Shown here piece after piece: positions 21,991 through 32,758 of a stretch of 64,000 nt of DNA. Source of the DNA: Lolium rigidum (lineage: Eukaryota > Streptophyta > Magnoliopsida > Poales > Poaceae). The notes under the pieces are model-generated. The model ran no database searches. It was not told the origin of the DNA and saw only the letters and a list, made by a program, of their open reading frames with translations. Every line of letters starts with the position of its first letter. Position 1 is the stretch's first letter. The stretch spans positions 395,914,249 through 395,978,248 of the forward strand of contig NC_061510.1 in NCBI RefSeq assembly GCF_022539505.1, in the 5' to 3' direction. The translations under genes and the position numbers were made by a program.

Positions 21991-24416
21991 TCACTTGTTT
22001 GAGGTGTTAACATCTCGCGGCTTCTCGAAACTGAAATCTGCACACACACACACACACAAAATGTAAATGTATTCAGATTTCTTGGTTAGCATATTGAAGT
22101 GGGGTATCAACATAGATCTTGACAAACAAATGTTGTTAATATGGAGTTAAGATTTTCTAAAAAATATTGGCATAAATAGCGCCTTCTGGCGGCAGCATAT
22201 ATATGGCCATTTTCCAGAGTTTCCTCTACTAGTTGCAGGCTCCAAGCCAAGCCTAAACAGCGATTTAGCCTTGAGGAACAAAGGCAGGCAATAGCATGGT
22301 TGTTTGCACAGTGCTATCAGGGGGGATGGCAGCATGGCCATCAACCTCCACTGATCAAACTAGTGAAAATCCCCAACAGTAAAATTGCACACCATAGGAG
22401 ATTCTTGCAACCTAAACTAGCTAGGGTAGAACAGGAGTAAACTGGTTTAAAGATGAGAACTACTACCATTTTTATCATCAGTAAATCAGGAAAAGTAGAA
22501 CATAATCAAACCCAAATAATCTGCAACGCATGAGTGCCGGCTATTTTCGTGTCAAATGCACAGTAATAAATTTAGGTGAAACTGAACATACATTCATAAC
22601 TCCATGAGCTTACAATCCATCTATACTAGTAGTAAAGGTGCGCTAATGGATTTCGAATACAGCAGGATTTGCAGAGGGAGTAATACTCTCTAATTGATGT
22701 TCAAATACAGCAGACAACTTAGCAATGTAAGGGCTAGATTATTATGGTGCCTTTCATTTAGAATTAGAAGTAGGAAATTGCAGAAACACACAAAGCCTGG
22801 AGAACCGAAATAGTTAACTTACAATGTGAGGGTGAACGTGTAATCTTTAAGTTAATGTGCTCACGAGGTATGGCGCATGTACTCAGTATCTTCAAAATTT
22901 CAGAAACCCTCGCGTCGATATCTTCACATTCAATGTTAACTATCTGAAGGTGCGCACATGCAAATGATTGTTCAGTGGGATCATGGGTTCCTTCCGCTCC
23001 TGTTGTTTTAAAGATTGGGAGCTGGAGGATACAAAAGAAAACTCTTAAGTATGATCAACAGAATCATTATACCATTATTAATACTGACATCACATATGAT
23101 GGAAAAGAAAACCTCATCGTCATAAAGCTGAAGCGTGAGCTTCTCAAGAATAGGTGTGTGTTGCAGAATGCGAACCAGTCCACGCATGTCAATAGCCGCA
23201 CACCACTCGTTGAGTACCAAAGTCTTCAGTTTGCCAAATATGGGGCAATATGCCAAATCGGTTCTGTAGGTATACTGGAGAAATTGCAAGAGAATAAGAA
23301 ACTGAAGACAATTGTTTTTTAGTCATACGATAAAATAATTAAGTTAGATAGGGCAGAATTAATATTCCAAACGAAAATGTAAGTAGGAACAGTTAGCACT
23401 ACACAATAAGCAGTGGCAATGAAAAGGAGGAACTTATTTAAGTGTGTTTTGATTCCACATCTTAGAAATAGTTAGTGGTACTATACAAGATAAGTAGTGC
23501 ACAGGAGCAAAAAGGAGGAGTAGGTAAGTACCACTTCAAGACCAGCAATCAACTCGAGATGGGTAGCATTGGCCAAGCCATTGAAAAGTACACTCCGGTA
23601 ACTGCCAATAGGATAACCATAGCAACCCTCGCAGCTTTTATTATCACAACCCTGCGATCCAGGATCGATGCCATGGCAATAGTCATTGCAGTCGTAAAGC
23701 CTAACGAACGCTGTTTCTAGCAACGGCATGCATTCGAGCAAAGGAGCGGCGCCGAAATGGTTATCCAGCTGCAGCGAAACAAGACTGGGCGCCGAGATCC
23801 TGGTGCGGTAACCATGAGCAAAGGAGGAGCGGTCAGTGATGCGCAGCCGCTTCACGGACCTGGACGAGATCCTGTGCACGCCGATGCTGCAAGCACGCAT
23901 CGTTAGATCCTCTAGTAACGGACAGGTCGAGAGATCTATACAGCATTCGGAGTCAACGGGCGCATAGCATTCTTGCAGATCGACGTCGCAGAGATGCAGG
24001 GTGTGTAAGTGGTCGGAGATAAGCGGCGCGTAGAGGCGTAGTTTGAAGAAAGCGTCGCCGCCGCTGACATGGAGCGACCGAACCCTGGCTGCCAGGGCGT
24101 ACTTGATCCATACGTTGGCGAATGGGTAGGACACGGCGGTGTCGGCTAGATAGGCCTGGATCTCGCACTTGTCGAGGGGCAAGCAGTCGCGGCGGAGGAT
24201 GAGATCGTTCACGAAGTCGTCGAAACGACTGGCTGACGTGAACCTCGAGGTGTCCTTGTGGACGAGGCGCAGGCCTGGCATCTTCATCCAGAGGCCGAGC
24301 CACTCGCGGGAGAGGATGCAGGTCCGCACGGCGTCGTCCGCGGGAAGCAAGGAAAGCAAGCGCAGGCGGAGGTCGATGGGGAGAGCAGTGATTCGGTCCG
24401 CAGCCATGCGTGCCAT
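21991..24416 (-). CDS. F-box/LRR protein, four exons, about 430 aa
   Basis: Exons on the minus strand: 24416-23532, 23274-23113, 23021-22823 and 22037-21991. All junctions are GT-AG and phases agree, summing to 431 codons. The F-box lies near the N terminus (DRITALPIDLRLRLLSLLP, then DAVRTCILSREW). Leucine-rich repeats follow (LHVSGG, LHTLHLCDV, CPLLEDLTM, RISAPSLVSLQLD), then the hydrophobic exon 2 motif FGKLKTLVLNEWCAA and a C-terminal region with ILKILSTCAIPREHI and FSFEK. Such proteins join SKP1 and cullin in an SCF ubiquitin ligase, with the LRRs choosing the target. I chose ATG 24416 because the upstream in-frame codon is only GTG. Intron 3 (786 bases) includes 22059-22822, where I see no other feature. 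It is the one plausible host gene of the window; expression is not shown. Confidence 0.75.
22038..22058 (-). promoter_or_regulatory. GT repeat at the intron 3 splice acceptor, two AG choices
   Basis: On the minus strand a run of GT repeats ends in GTGCAG, followed seven bases later by a second AG (ATTTCAG). Using the first AG gives FSFEKPRDVNTSNK and a stop, a tail mirrored in duplicated copy A. Using the second gives a longer serine-rich tail of about 60 residues ending at 21846. I prefer the first because its frame and stop are conserved between the two copies. Confidence 0.55.
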
Positions 24417-25740
24417 TCCGTAGTCGAACAGGTAGCGGGCGGGCACCGTGCGCGGCAGGCTCTGCAGCTGCGGAGGTGCAACGAAATGATCAGATCAAGG
24501 CGGAGAGGAGAGGAGAAAATAAATCCGTTGCAGCAAAGAATGTCATGGCAAGATCACACCTCACCACTTCCTTGTCGAGTTGACGAACAGGTGCACGGCA
24601 GCACGGAGGTTGCTTCCTCTCGCCTTATCGAGAAACTCCAGCGGCAAGGACGACGGCGACGACTAGAGGACCGCGTTCCATCATCGGGATTGGTTTGCTG
24701 CAGTTAGGATGAGAGATAATTGGGGGTCTGATGATTGAACGTGGGTCCTATAAATTACGATTTGTTTCCTCACATTGCTTTCCTAGAATAACGTACGTAT
24801 CTATATCCCGTTATCCAAAAGACATCCCGCATTGTTCGGAAACAGATAGATAGTGCAGGTGAATTGCGATTTGTTTCGAACATGCACTTTTCCGCGATAC
24901 CAACACAGAACGGAATCGCAGGAGACACCGTTTTTCCTCTTCCGCTCGTGAGAGGCGGCGGCGGAGGCGATCCAATCTCTGGCCAGAGCGTTGGGCCTGG
25001 TTTCCTCTCCCTTCGCTTGCCGCTCCGGCGGCAGCATGAGGGAGGGGGAACCTCGTTCCTCCGTTATGGCCTAGTAGTTAGGGTTAGTTTTTGTCTTCTA
25101 TGGTGCGTTGTTGGGGTGGTGGGAGCGGCGCCCGGGTAAATAAATCTGTCACAACTCCACTCCCACACCGGCGGCGACCTTCACGGCGGCGTCTCGGAGT
25201 TGTTGGCAACGTGTGCTTGTCCATCTTTCAGGTCGGCGGCTTGGTCTTCTCGCCGTTCTTCAGATCTGGCGAGATCTTTTTCTCGACGTGTCACTGGCGT
25301 TTGTCGTTGTCCACGACATCGCTGGGGGCCGGGGCGAGGTGGTTCTTCTGGAGCGAAGATGTTGGTCCGGAGGTGGTGGTTATGTCGTTCTTCTCCGACT
25401 TCGTCTATGGGGGGCGGCGTATCTTGGTCCAAGACAGCACGGGGACGTCCCTCGGTCGACGTGCCACAACGACATGTGCCTCGCTGCTTGTAGCAGGCCT
25501 GTTCATCGACTCACAATGCCTCGTTGGCGATGGTGCTTTTTTGGATCTTGCAACGGTGGAGGCTCGGCGTCTCTTCTTGCGTTCGTCTCGGCGGCCGTTG
25601 GCTCCGGTGGTTGCAGAAACCCTAGAGATCGTTTTGTATTTCTCAATCTTTTAGGTTTTTATCTGCAAATTTAGGATAATCATTTTATCCCGGTTTGTCT
25701 TTTAGTTTCCACATGTGTTGCTCTAAGAAAAAAACACAGT
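24417..25740. other. F-box upstream region and GC-rich unclassified stretch
   Basis: 24417-24700 would hold the 5' untranslated region and promoter of the F-box gene; no clear TATA box is visible on the minus strand. 24860-25680 is GC-rich and holds an open plus-strand frame of 187 codons (25091-25654) without a recognisable domain and with overlapping open frames in other phases. The tail (AAACCCTAGAGATC, then CAATCTTTTAGGTTTTT) looks like transcribed repeat. I make no gene call. Confidence 0.4.
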
Positions 25741-26284
25741 TTTTGAGACGGGGCTTGCCTGCGGCGCGGCTGTGCGACCATCGGTGCGAGTGTGCGAGGT
25801 GGCCGTTCCTTTAGGATCGCGCAGCTCTGTTTCTTTTCCTCCCACGCTGTCTATTTTCTGATAAAACTAATTTGCAAATACCTTGGTAATACATGTCTAC
25901 CTCCTAAAAGGCACCGATGGTGATGGCCGGTGAGTTCATAGGGAGAGAAGGTCATCGGGTGGCGGCGGCCAGCGACGTCTTCCACACCAGCGAGCAGGGA
26001 TTTCAGACACTGGACCTCATGGCCGGCACATAACAAAAGTAGAACACTATCATGGTGTCGAGCATAGTAGCGGCGCCGTGCCGACCGCCCGCGATCTCTT
26101 GTATGTGTATCTCTTCACTAGCGGAGAAATCGATTTTAGGAGCTACAGGCCGAAGAAGATGGCCACACAAGGATGAGCGTGGCAAGCAAGTTAATTCCTG
26201 AATATGCGAGCCCCATATTTCGTGAGAAATTGCTCCGCGGTCACCACAAATGTGACGGAGATTTAGGTGTCGATGAGGCGGCAC
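25741..26284 (-). other. left flank of the large CACTA element, possible interrupted unit
   Basis: A minus-strand open frame runs from about 26281 to 26003 (HLNLRHICGDRGAISHEIW onward), and the sequence is continuous with 55837-56320 if the CACTA element and one CAC are removed. I recognise no family. It may be an unclassified transposon or a decayed gene. Confidence 0.35.
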
Positions 26285-26672
26285 CACTATGGGAAAAACG
26301 GCCATTGCCGTGCGGCCAATCATTGCCGTGAGGGGCCGCACGACAAAGATTTGTCGTGCGCCGCAAGAGCAACGCACGGCAAAGAACAAGAGCACGGCAA
26401 AGTCTCAGGGTGGCGCACGACAAAGTTTCAGCGCACGACAAACTCATCAGTGCCGCACGGCAATGTCCCGTCGCACGGCAAAGTCCCACTAAAGTGCACG
26501 GCAAAGAAGCCAGGACGGCAAAGCCAATAAACGCCGCACGGCAAAGAAAAGAAACTCGGCAAAGCACTGGGACGTTGCCGTGGGCCTCCCTTTGTCGTGA
26601 GGCCAGGCAAAGTGCACGGCAAAGCCGCCATTGCCGTGTGATTCCTTCTTTGCCGTGCGCCATCATTCATTT
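26285..26672 (+). repeat. left CACTA terminus and subterminal repeats
   Basis: A CACTA end followed by some 20 copies, in both orientations, of a TTTGCCGTGCG/CGCACGGCAAAG word with variants (CGCACGACAAAG). These arrays are where the element's DNA-binding protein would bind. The cluster ends in ATTCATTTTATTTGTTTTTC, which resembles the inner edge of the right cluster (ATTATTCATTTGTTTTTTC). Confidence 0.85.
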
Positions 26673-26889
26673 TATTTGTTTTTCTTTCTATTTTATTTTA
26701 TCTGATACTTATATTTATTTTTTTATTAGTTTTACTTTTTGATGACTATTTATTAGTGTTACTTAAGACAATGTTCAATACAAAATTTCTCTCCATGTTC
26801 ATCCCCCACATATATCAGGGTTTCGGAGCAATTAATACGCGCTTCGGAAAATCTGCTAAGTGTTATCGCATGTGAGGAAGGTCACACCG
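26673..26889. other. AT-rich spacer, no feature seen
   Basis: T-rich sequence between the subterminal repeats and the tandem array. No gene or repeat boundary is visible. Confidence 0.5.
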
Positions 26890-29774
26890 GGAAGCTACTT
26901 TTGCACCATTACACCTTGCACCACACTTTCACACATATCATAGGTCCACATGCAAGATTTGGTGGGGTTCCGGTGCTCCGGCGGTCGTTCTCCCCCTCCT
27001 CCCCCAAAACAGCGGAACGTGTGCCCCGGCGGGTCTACCCCCTAGATTTCTCCGCGCGAGGGTGCACCAAAGTACTTTTTCATTCTTTTAGGTTTGTTTA
27101 GTACATATACACATGGATAACCAATATTGGGACCCTTTGGCACATATACCCGCAGCTAGAGCCATTATCACACGATCGAGGGTGTGCCTGATCTACTTGT
27201 TAGGGTTAGGTGTAGGGCTAGGGCTAGGGTTTAGGGGGTAGGGCTAGGGTTTAGGTTCAAGGTAAGGATTTATGGTTAGGTATAGGTTTAGGGTTTAGGG
27301 TTAGGGTTTATGATGCATGGTTTTGCAGCTCCGGTGCCAGCACGTGTAGTTAATGGTTTACGGGTCTAGAGGGGTTTAGGGCTCGAAGCCTCCCCAGTTT
27401 AGGGTTTAGGGTTTAGGGGAGATAATTTTGCACCACTACACCTTGCACCACACTTTCACACATATCATAGGTCCACATGCAAGATTTTGTGGGGTTCCGG
27501 TGCTCCGGCGGTCGTTCTCCCCCTCCTCCCCCCAAAACAGCGGAACGTGTGCCCCGACGGGTCTACCCCCCTAGATTTCTCCGCGCGAGGGTGCACCAAA
27601 GTACTTTTTCATTCTTTTAGGTTTGTTTAGTACATATACACATGGATAACCAAGATTGGGACCCTTTGGCACATATACCCGCAGCTAGAGCCATTATCAC
27701 ACGATCGAGGGTGTGCCAGATCTACTGGTTAGGGTTAGGTGTAGGGTTAGGGATAGGGTTTAGGGGGTAGGGCTAGGGTTTAGGTTCAAGGTAAGGATTC
27801 ATGGTTAGGTATAGGTTTAGGGTTTAGGGTTACGGTTAGGGTTTATGATGCATGGTTTTGCAGCTCCGGTGTCAACACGTGTAGTTAATGGTTTAGGGGT
27901 CTAGAGGGGTTTAGGGATCGAAGCCTCCCCAGTTTAGGGTTTAGGGGAGCTACTTTTGCACCATTACACCTTGCACCAAACTTTCACACATATCATAGGT
28001 CCACATGCAAGATTTGGTGGGGTTCTGGTGCTCCGGCGGTCGTTCTCCCCCTCCTCCCCCCAAAACAGCGGAACGTGTGCCCCGGCGGGTCTACTCCCCT
28101 AGATTTCTCCGCGCGAGGGTGCACCAAAGTAATTTTTCATTCTTTTAGGTTTGTTTAGTACATATACACATGGATAACCAAGATTGGGACCCTCTGGCAC
28201 ATATACCCGCAGCTAGAGCCATTATCACACGATCGAGGGTGTGCCAGATCTACTGGTTAGGGTTAGGTGTAGGGTTAGGGATAGGGTTTAGGGGTAGGGC
28301 TAGGGTTTAGGTTCAAGGTAAGGATTTATGGTTAGGTATAGGTTTAGGGTTTAGGGTTAGGGTTAGGGTTTATGATGCATGGTTTTGCAGCTCCGGTGTC
28401 AGCACGTGTAGTTAATGGTTTAGGGGTCTAGAGGGGTTTAGGGCTCGAAGCCTCCCCAGTTTAGGGTTTAGGGGAGCTACTTTTGCACCATTACACCTTG
28501 CACCACACTTCCACACATATCATAGGTCCACATGCAAGATTTGGTGGGGTTCCGGTGCTCCGGCGGTCGTTCTCCCCCTCCTCCCCCCAAAACAGCGGAA
28601 CGTGTGCCCCGGCGGGTCTACTCCCCTAGATTTCTCCGCGCGAGGGTGCACCAAAGTACTTTTTCATTCTTTTAGGTTTTTTTAGTACATGTACGCATGG
28701 ATAACCAAGATTGGGACCCTTTGGCACATATACCCGCAGCTAGAGCCATTATCAAACGATCGAGGGTGTGCCTGATCTACTGGTTAGGGTTAGGTGTAGG
28801 GTTTAGGGGGTAGGGCTAGGGTTTAGGTTCAAGGTAAGGATTTATGGTTAGGTATAGGTTTAGGGTTTAGGGTTAGGGTTAGGGTTTATGATGCATGGTT
28901 TTGCAGCTCCGGTGTCAGCACGTGTAGTTAATGGTTTAGGGGTCTAGAGGGGTTTAGGGCCCGAAGCCTCCCAGTTTACGGTTTAGGGTTTAGGGGAGCT
29001 AATTTTGCACCATTAAACCTTGCACCATACTTTCACACATATCATAGGTCCACATGCAAGATTTGGTGGGGTTCCGGTGCTCCAGCGGTCGTTCTCCCCC
29101 TCCTCCCCCCAAAATAGCGGAACGTGTGCCCCGGCGGGTCTACCCCCCAAGATTTCTCCGCGCGAGGGTACACCAAAGTACTTTTTCATTATTTTAGTTT
29201 TGTTTAGTACATATACACATGGATAAACAAGATTGGGACCCTTTGGCACATATACCCGCAGCTAGAGCCATTATCACACGATCGAGGGTGTGCCTGATCT
29301 ACTGGTTAGGGTTAGGTGTAGGGTTAGGGCTAGGGTTTAGGGGGTAGGGCTAGGGTTTAGGTTCAAGGTAAGGATTTATGGTTAGGTATAGGTTTAGGGT
29401 TTAGGGTTAGGGTTTATGATGCATGGTTTTGCAGCTCCGGTGTCAGCATGTGTAGTTAATGGTTTAGGGGTCTAGAGGTGTTTAGGGCTCGAAGCCTCCC
29501 CAGTTTAGGGTTTAGGGGAGCTACTTTTGCATCATTACACCTTGCACCACACTTTCACACATATCATAGGTCCACATGCAAGATTTGGTGGGGTTCTGGT
29601 GCTCCGGCGGTCGTTCTCCCCCTCCTCCCCCCAAAACAGCGGAACGTGTGTCCCGGCGGGTCTACCCCCTAGATTTCTCCGCGCGAGGGTGCACCAAAGT
29701 ACCTTTTCATTCTTTTAGGTTTGTTTAGTACATATACACATGGATAACCAAGATTGGGACCCTTTGGCACATAT
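26890..29774 (+). repeat. tandem array of about 525-bp units with telomere-like motifs
   Basis: The word CCTTGCACCA recurs at 26914, 27441, 27969, 28496, 29018 and 29540, giving periods of 522-528 bp and at least five full units plus a sixth cut at 29774. Each unit has a unique part (CCACATGCAAGATTT, GGTCGTTCTCCCCCTCC, CCCTTTGGCACATATACCC) and about 200 bases of TTTAGGG/GGTTAGGG/GGGCTAGGG variants. The array resumes at 38570 for roughly 40 bases after the Copia insertion and then dissolves. Unit identity is high (most differences are single bases). A short frame beginning MHHYTLHHTF recurs per unit but is a by-product of the repeat. Confidence 0.9.
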
Positions 29775-31560
29775 TGAAGGAGATATGCCCTAGAGGCAAT
29801 AATAAAAGTGGTTATTATTTATATCTCTATGTTTATGATAAATGTTTATATGTCATGCTATAATTGTATTAACCGAAACATTAGTACATGTGTGATATAT
29901 AGACAACAAGAAGTCCCTAGTATGCCTCTTAAACTAGCTTGTTGATTAATGGATGATTAGTTTCATAATCATGAACATTGGATGTTATTAATAACAAGGT
30001 TATGTCATTATATGAATGATGTAATGGACACACCCAATTAAGCGTAGCATAAGATCTCGTCATTAAGTTATTTGCTATAAGCTTTCGATACATAGTTACC
30101 TAGTCCTTATGACCATGAGATCATATAAATCACTTATACCGGAAAGGTACTTTGATTACACCAAACACCACTGCGTAAATGGGTGGCTATAAAGGTGGGA
30201 TTAAGTATCCGGAAAGTATGAGTTGAGGCATATGGATCAACGAGTGGGATTTGTCCATCCCGATGACGGATAGATATACTCTGGGCCCTCTCGGTGGAAT
30301 GTCGTCTAATGTCTTGCAAGCATATGAATGAGTTCATAAGAGACCACATACCACGGTACGAGTAAAGAGTACTTGTCAGGAAACGAGGATGAACAAGGTA
30401 TGGAGTGATACCGAAGATCAAACCTCGGACAAGTAAAATATCGCGTGACAAAAGGAATTGGTATCGTATGTGAATGGTTCATTCGATCACTAAAGTCATC
30501 GTTGAATATGTGGGAGCCATTATGGATCTCCGGATCCCGCTATTGGTTATTGGTCGGAGTGAGTACTCAACCATGTCCGCATAGTTCACGAACCGTAGGG
30601 TGACACACTTAAAGTTGGATGTTGAAATGGTAGTATTTGAATATGGAATGGAGTTCGAATATTTGTTCGGAGTCCCGGATAAGATCCCGGACATCACGAG
30701 GAGTTCCGGAATGGTCCGGAGAATAAGATTCATATATAGGATGTCATTTTATGTGAATTAAAATGTCGCGGAAGGTTCTATGGAAGGTTCTAGAAGGTTC
30801 TAGAAAAGTCCGGAAGAAACCACTAAGGAAGGTGGAGTCCACATGGGACTCCACCTCCATGGCCGGCCAACCCTAGTGGGGGAGGAGTCCCAAGTGGACT
30901 CCCCCTTAGGGGGCCGGCCACCCCCCTATGGGAGGTGGAACTCCCACCTTGGTGGGAGTCCTAGCTAGGCTAGGTTTCCCCTCTCTATGGAAGGTTTTTG
31001 GTTCGGGTCTTATTCGAAGACTTGGAGACCAACTCTTGGGGATCCACCTATATAATGAGGGGCATAGGGGAGGGGGCCGGCCACACCAAAGCCACAACCT
31101 GGCCGCCCCCCTTGAGTGGCCGGCCACCCCCTCCCAAACCCTAGCCGCCCCTTCTCCTCCATAGCTCCTGCGTGCTTTAGCGAAGCTCCGCCGGAGTTCT
31201 CCACCGCCACCGACACCACGCCATCGTGCTTGTCGGATTCAAGAGGAGCTACTACTTCCGCTGCCCGCTGGAACGGGAGGTGGACGTCGTCTTCATCAAC
31301 AACCGAACGTGTGACCGAGTACGGAGGTGCTGCCCGTTCGTGGCGCCGGAACCGATCGTGATCAAGATCTTCTACGCGCTTTTGCAAGCGGCAAGTGAAC
31401 GTCTACCGCAGCAACAAGAGCCTCATCTTGTAGGCTTTGGAATCTCTTCAAGGGTGAGACTCGATACCCCCTCGTTGCTACCGTCTTCTAGATTGCATCT
31501 TGGCTTGGATTGCGTGTTTGCGGTAGGAAATTTTTGTTTTCTATGCAACGTTATCCTACG
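29775..31560 (+). repeat. 5' LTR of the Copia element (1786 bp)
   Basis: Starts TGAAGGAG. It ends TATCCTACG where the other LTR ends TATCCTACA, so its terminal CA has mutated to CG. Differences from the 3' LTR include single substitutions (for example TCAGGAAACGAGG against TCGGGAGACGAGG) and two or three 1-base indels. Confidence 0.92.
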
Positions 31561-31561
31561 G

Positions 31562-31573
31562 TGGTATCGAGCC
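31562..31573 (+). promoter_or_regulatory. primer-binding site of the Copia element
   Basis: TGGTATCGAGCC begins two bases after the 5' LTR. Copia elements usually have TGGTATCAGAGC, complementary to initiator tRNA-Met. One A is missing here. Confidence 0.7.
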
Positions 31574-32758
31574 GTGTCTATGCATAGATGGTTGCACGAG
31601 TAGAACACAATGGTTTTGTGGGCGTTGATGCTCTTGTTATCTTTAGTTGAGTACTTTGCATCTTTATGGCATAGTGGGATGAAGCGGCTCGGACTAACTT
31701 TACATGACCGCGTTCATGAGACTTGTTCCTCGTTCGACATGCAACTTGTATTGCATAAGAGGCTTTGCGGGTGTCTGTCTCTCCTACTATAGTAAAGATT
31801 CAATTTACTCTTCTATTGACAACATTAGTATCAACGTTGTGGTTCATGTTCGTAGGTAGATTAGATCTATATCGAAAACCCTAAACCACGTAAAATATGC
31901 AAACCAAATTAGAGAGCGTCTAACTTGTTTTTGCAGGGTTTGGTGATGTGATATGGCCATAATGTGATGATGAATATGTATGAGATGATCATTATTGTAT
32001 TGTGGCAACCGGCAGGAGCCTTATGGTTGTCTTTAAATTTCATGTTGAGTAGTATTTCAAAGTAGTTGTAATAGTTGCTACATGGAGGACAATCATGAAG
32101 ACGGCGCCATTGACCTTGACGCTACGCCGACGATGATGGAGATCATGCCCGAAGATGATGGAGATCATGTCCGTGCTTTGGAGATGAAGATCAAAGGCGC
32201 AAAGACAAAAGGGCCATATCATATCACATATGAGCTGCATGTGATGTTAATCCTTTTATGCATCTTATTTTGCTTAGATCGCGACGGTAGCATTATAAGA
32301 TGATCCCTCACTAAAATCTCAAGATAATAAAGTGTTCATCCTTAGTAGCACCGTTATCAAGTCTTGTCGTTTCGAAGCATCTCGTGATGATCGGGTGTGA
32401 TAGATTCAATAAGTACATACAACGGGTGCAAGACAGTTTTTGCACATGCGGATACTAAGGTGGCCTTGACGAGCCTAGCATGTACAGACATGGTCTCGGA
32501 ACACATGATACCGAAAGGTAGAGCATGAATCATATGATTGATATGATGAACACTTTGAGTGTTCGCCATTGAAATCACACCTTTTCTCGTGATGATCGGG
32601 TTTAGGTGCGGTGGATTTGGTTCGTGTGATCACTAAGACAATGCGAGGGATATTGTTTTGAGTGGGAGTTCACTTAGATTTTTAATTATGTTGAATTAAA
32701 ATTTGAACTCAATTTGTCATAAACTTAGTCTAAACTATTGCAAATATATGTTGTAGAG
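31574..32758 (+). other. untranslated leader of the Copia element
   Basis: About 1.2 kb between the primer-binding site and the gag start, a long leader as in BARE-type elements. Short open frames (for example 32082-32303) have no domain. I see nothing else in it. Confidence 0.6.

Noticed and set aside
21846..22030. Serine-rich long C-terminus of the F-box protein as the main form
   Set aside because: The shorter tail with FSFEK and its stop is conserved between the two duplicated copies, while the long frame is not. Kept only as an alternative acceptor.
25091..25654. 187-codon plus-strand open frame as a gene
   Set aside because: GC-rich region with overlapping open frames in several phases, no domain, no clear promoter or splice pattern. 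Left as unclassified.
26901..29718. Repeated small open frames starting MHHYTLHHTF in the 525-bp array
   Set aside because: They recur only as a by-product of the tandem repeat, with frameshifts between units and no known domain.
26890..29774. True telomere or chromosome end
   Set aside because: Pure TTTAGGG runs are very short and the motif is a minor part of a longer unit. Ordinary transposon DNA lies on both sides.
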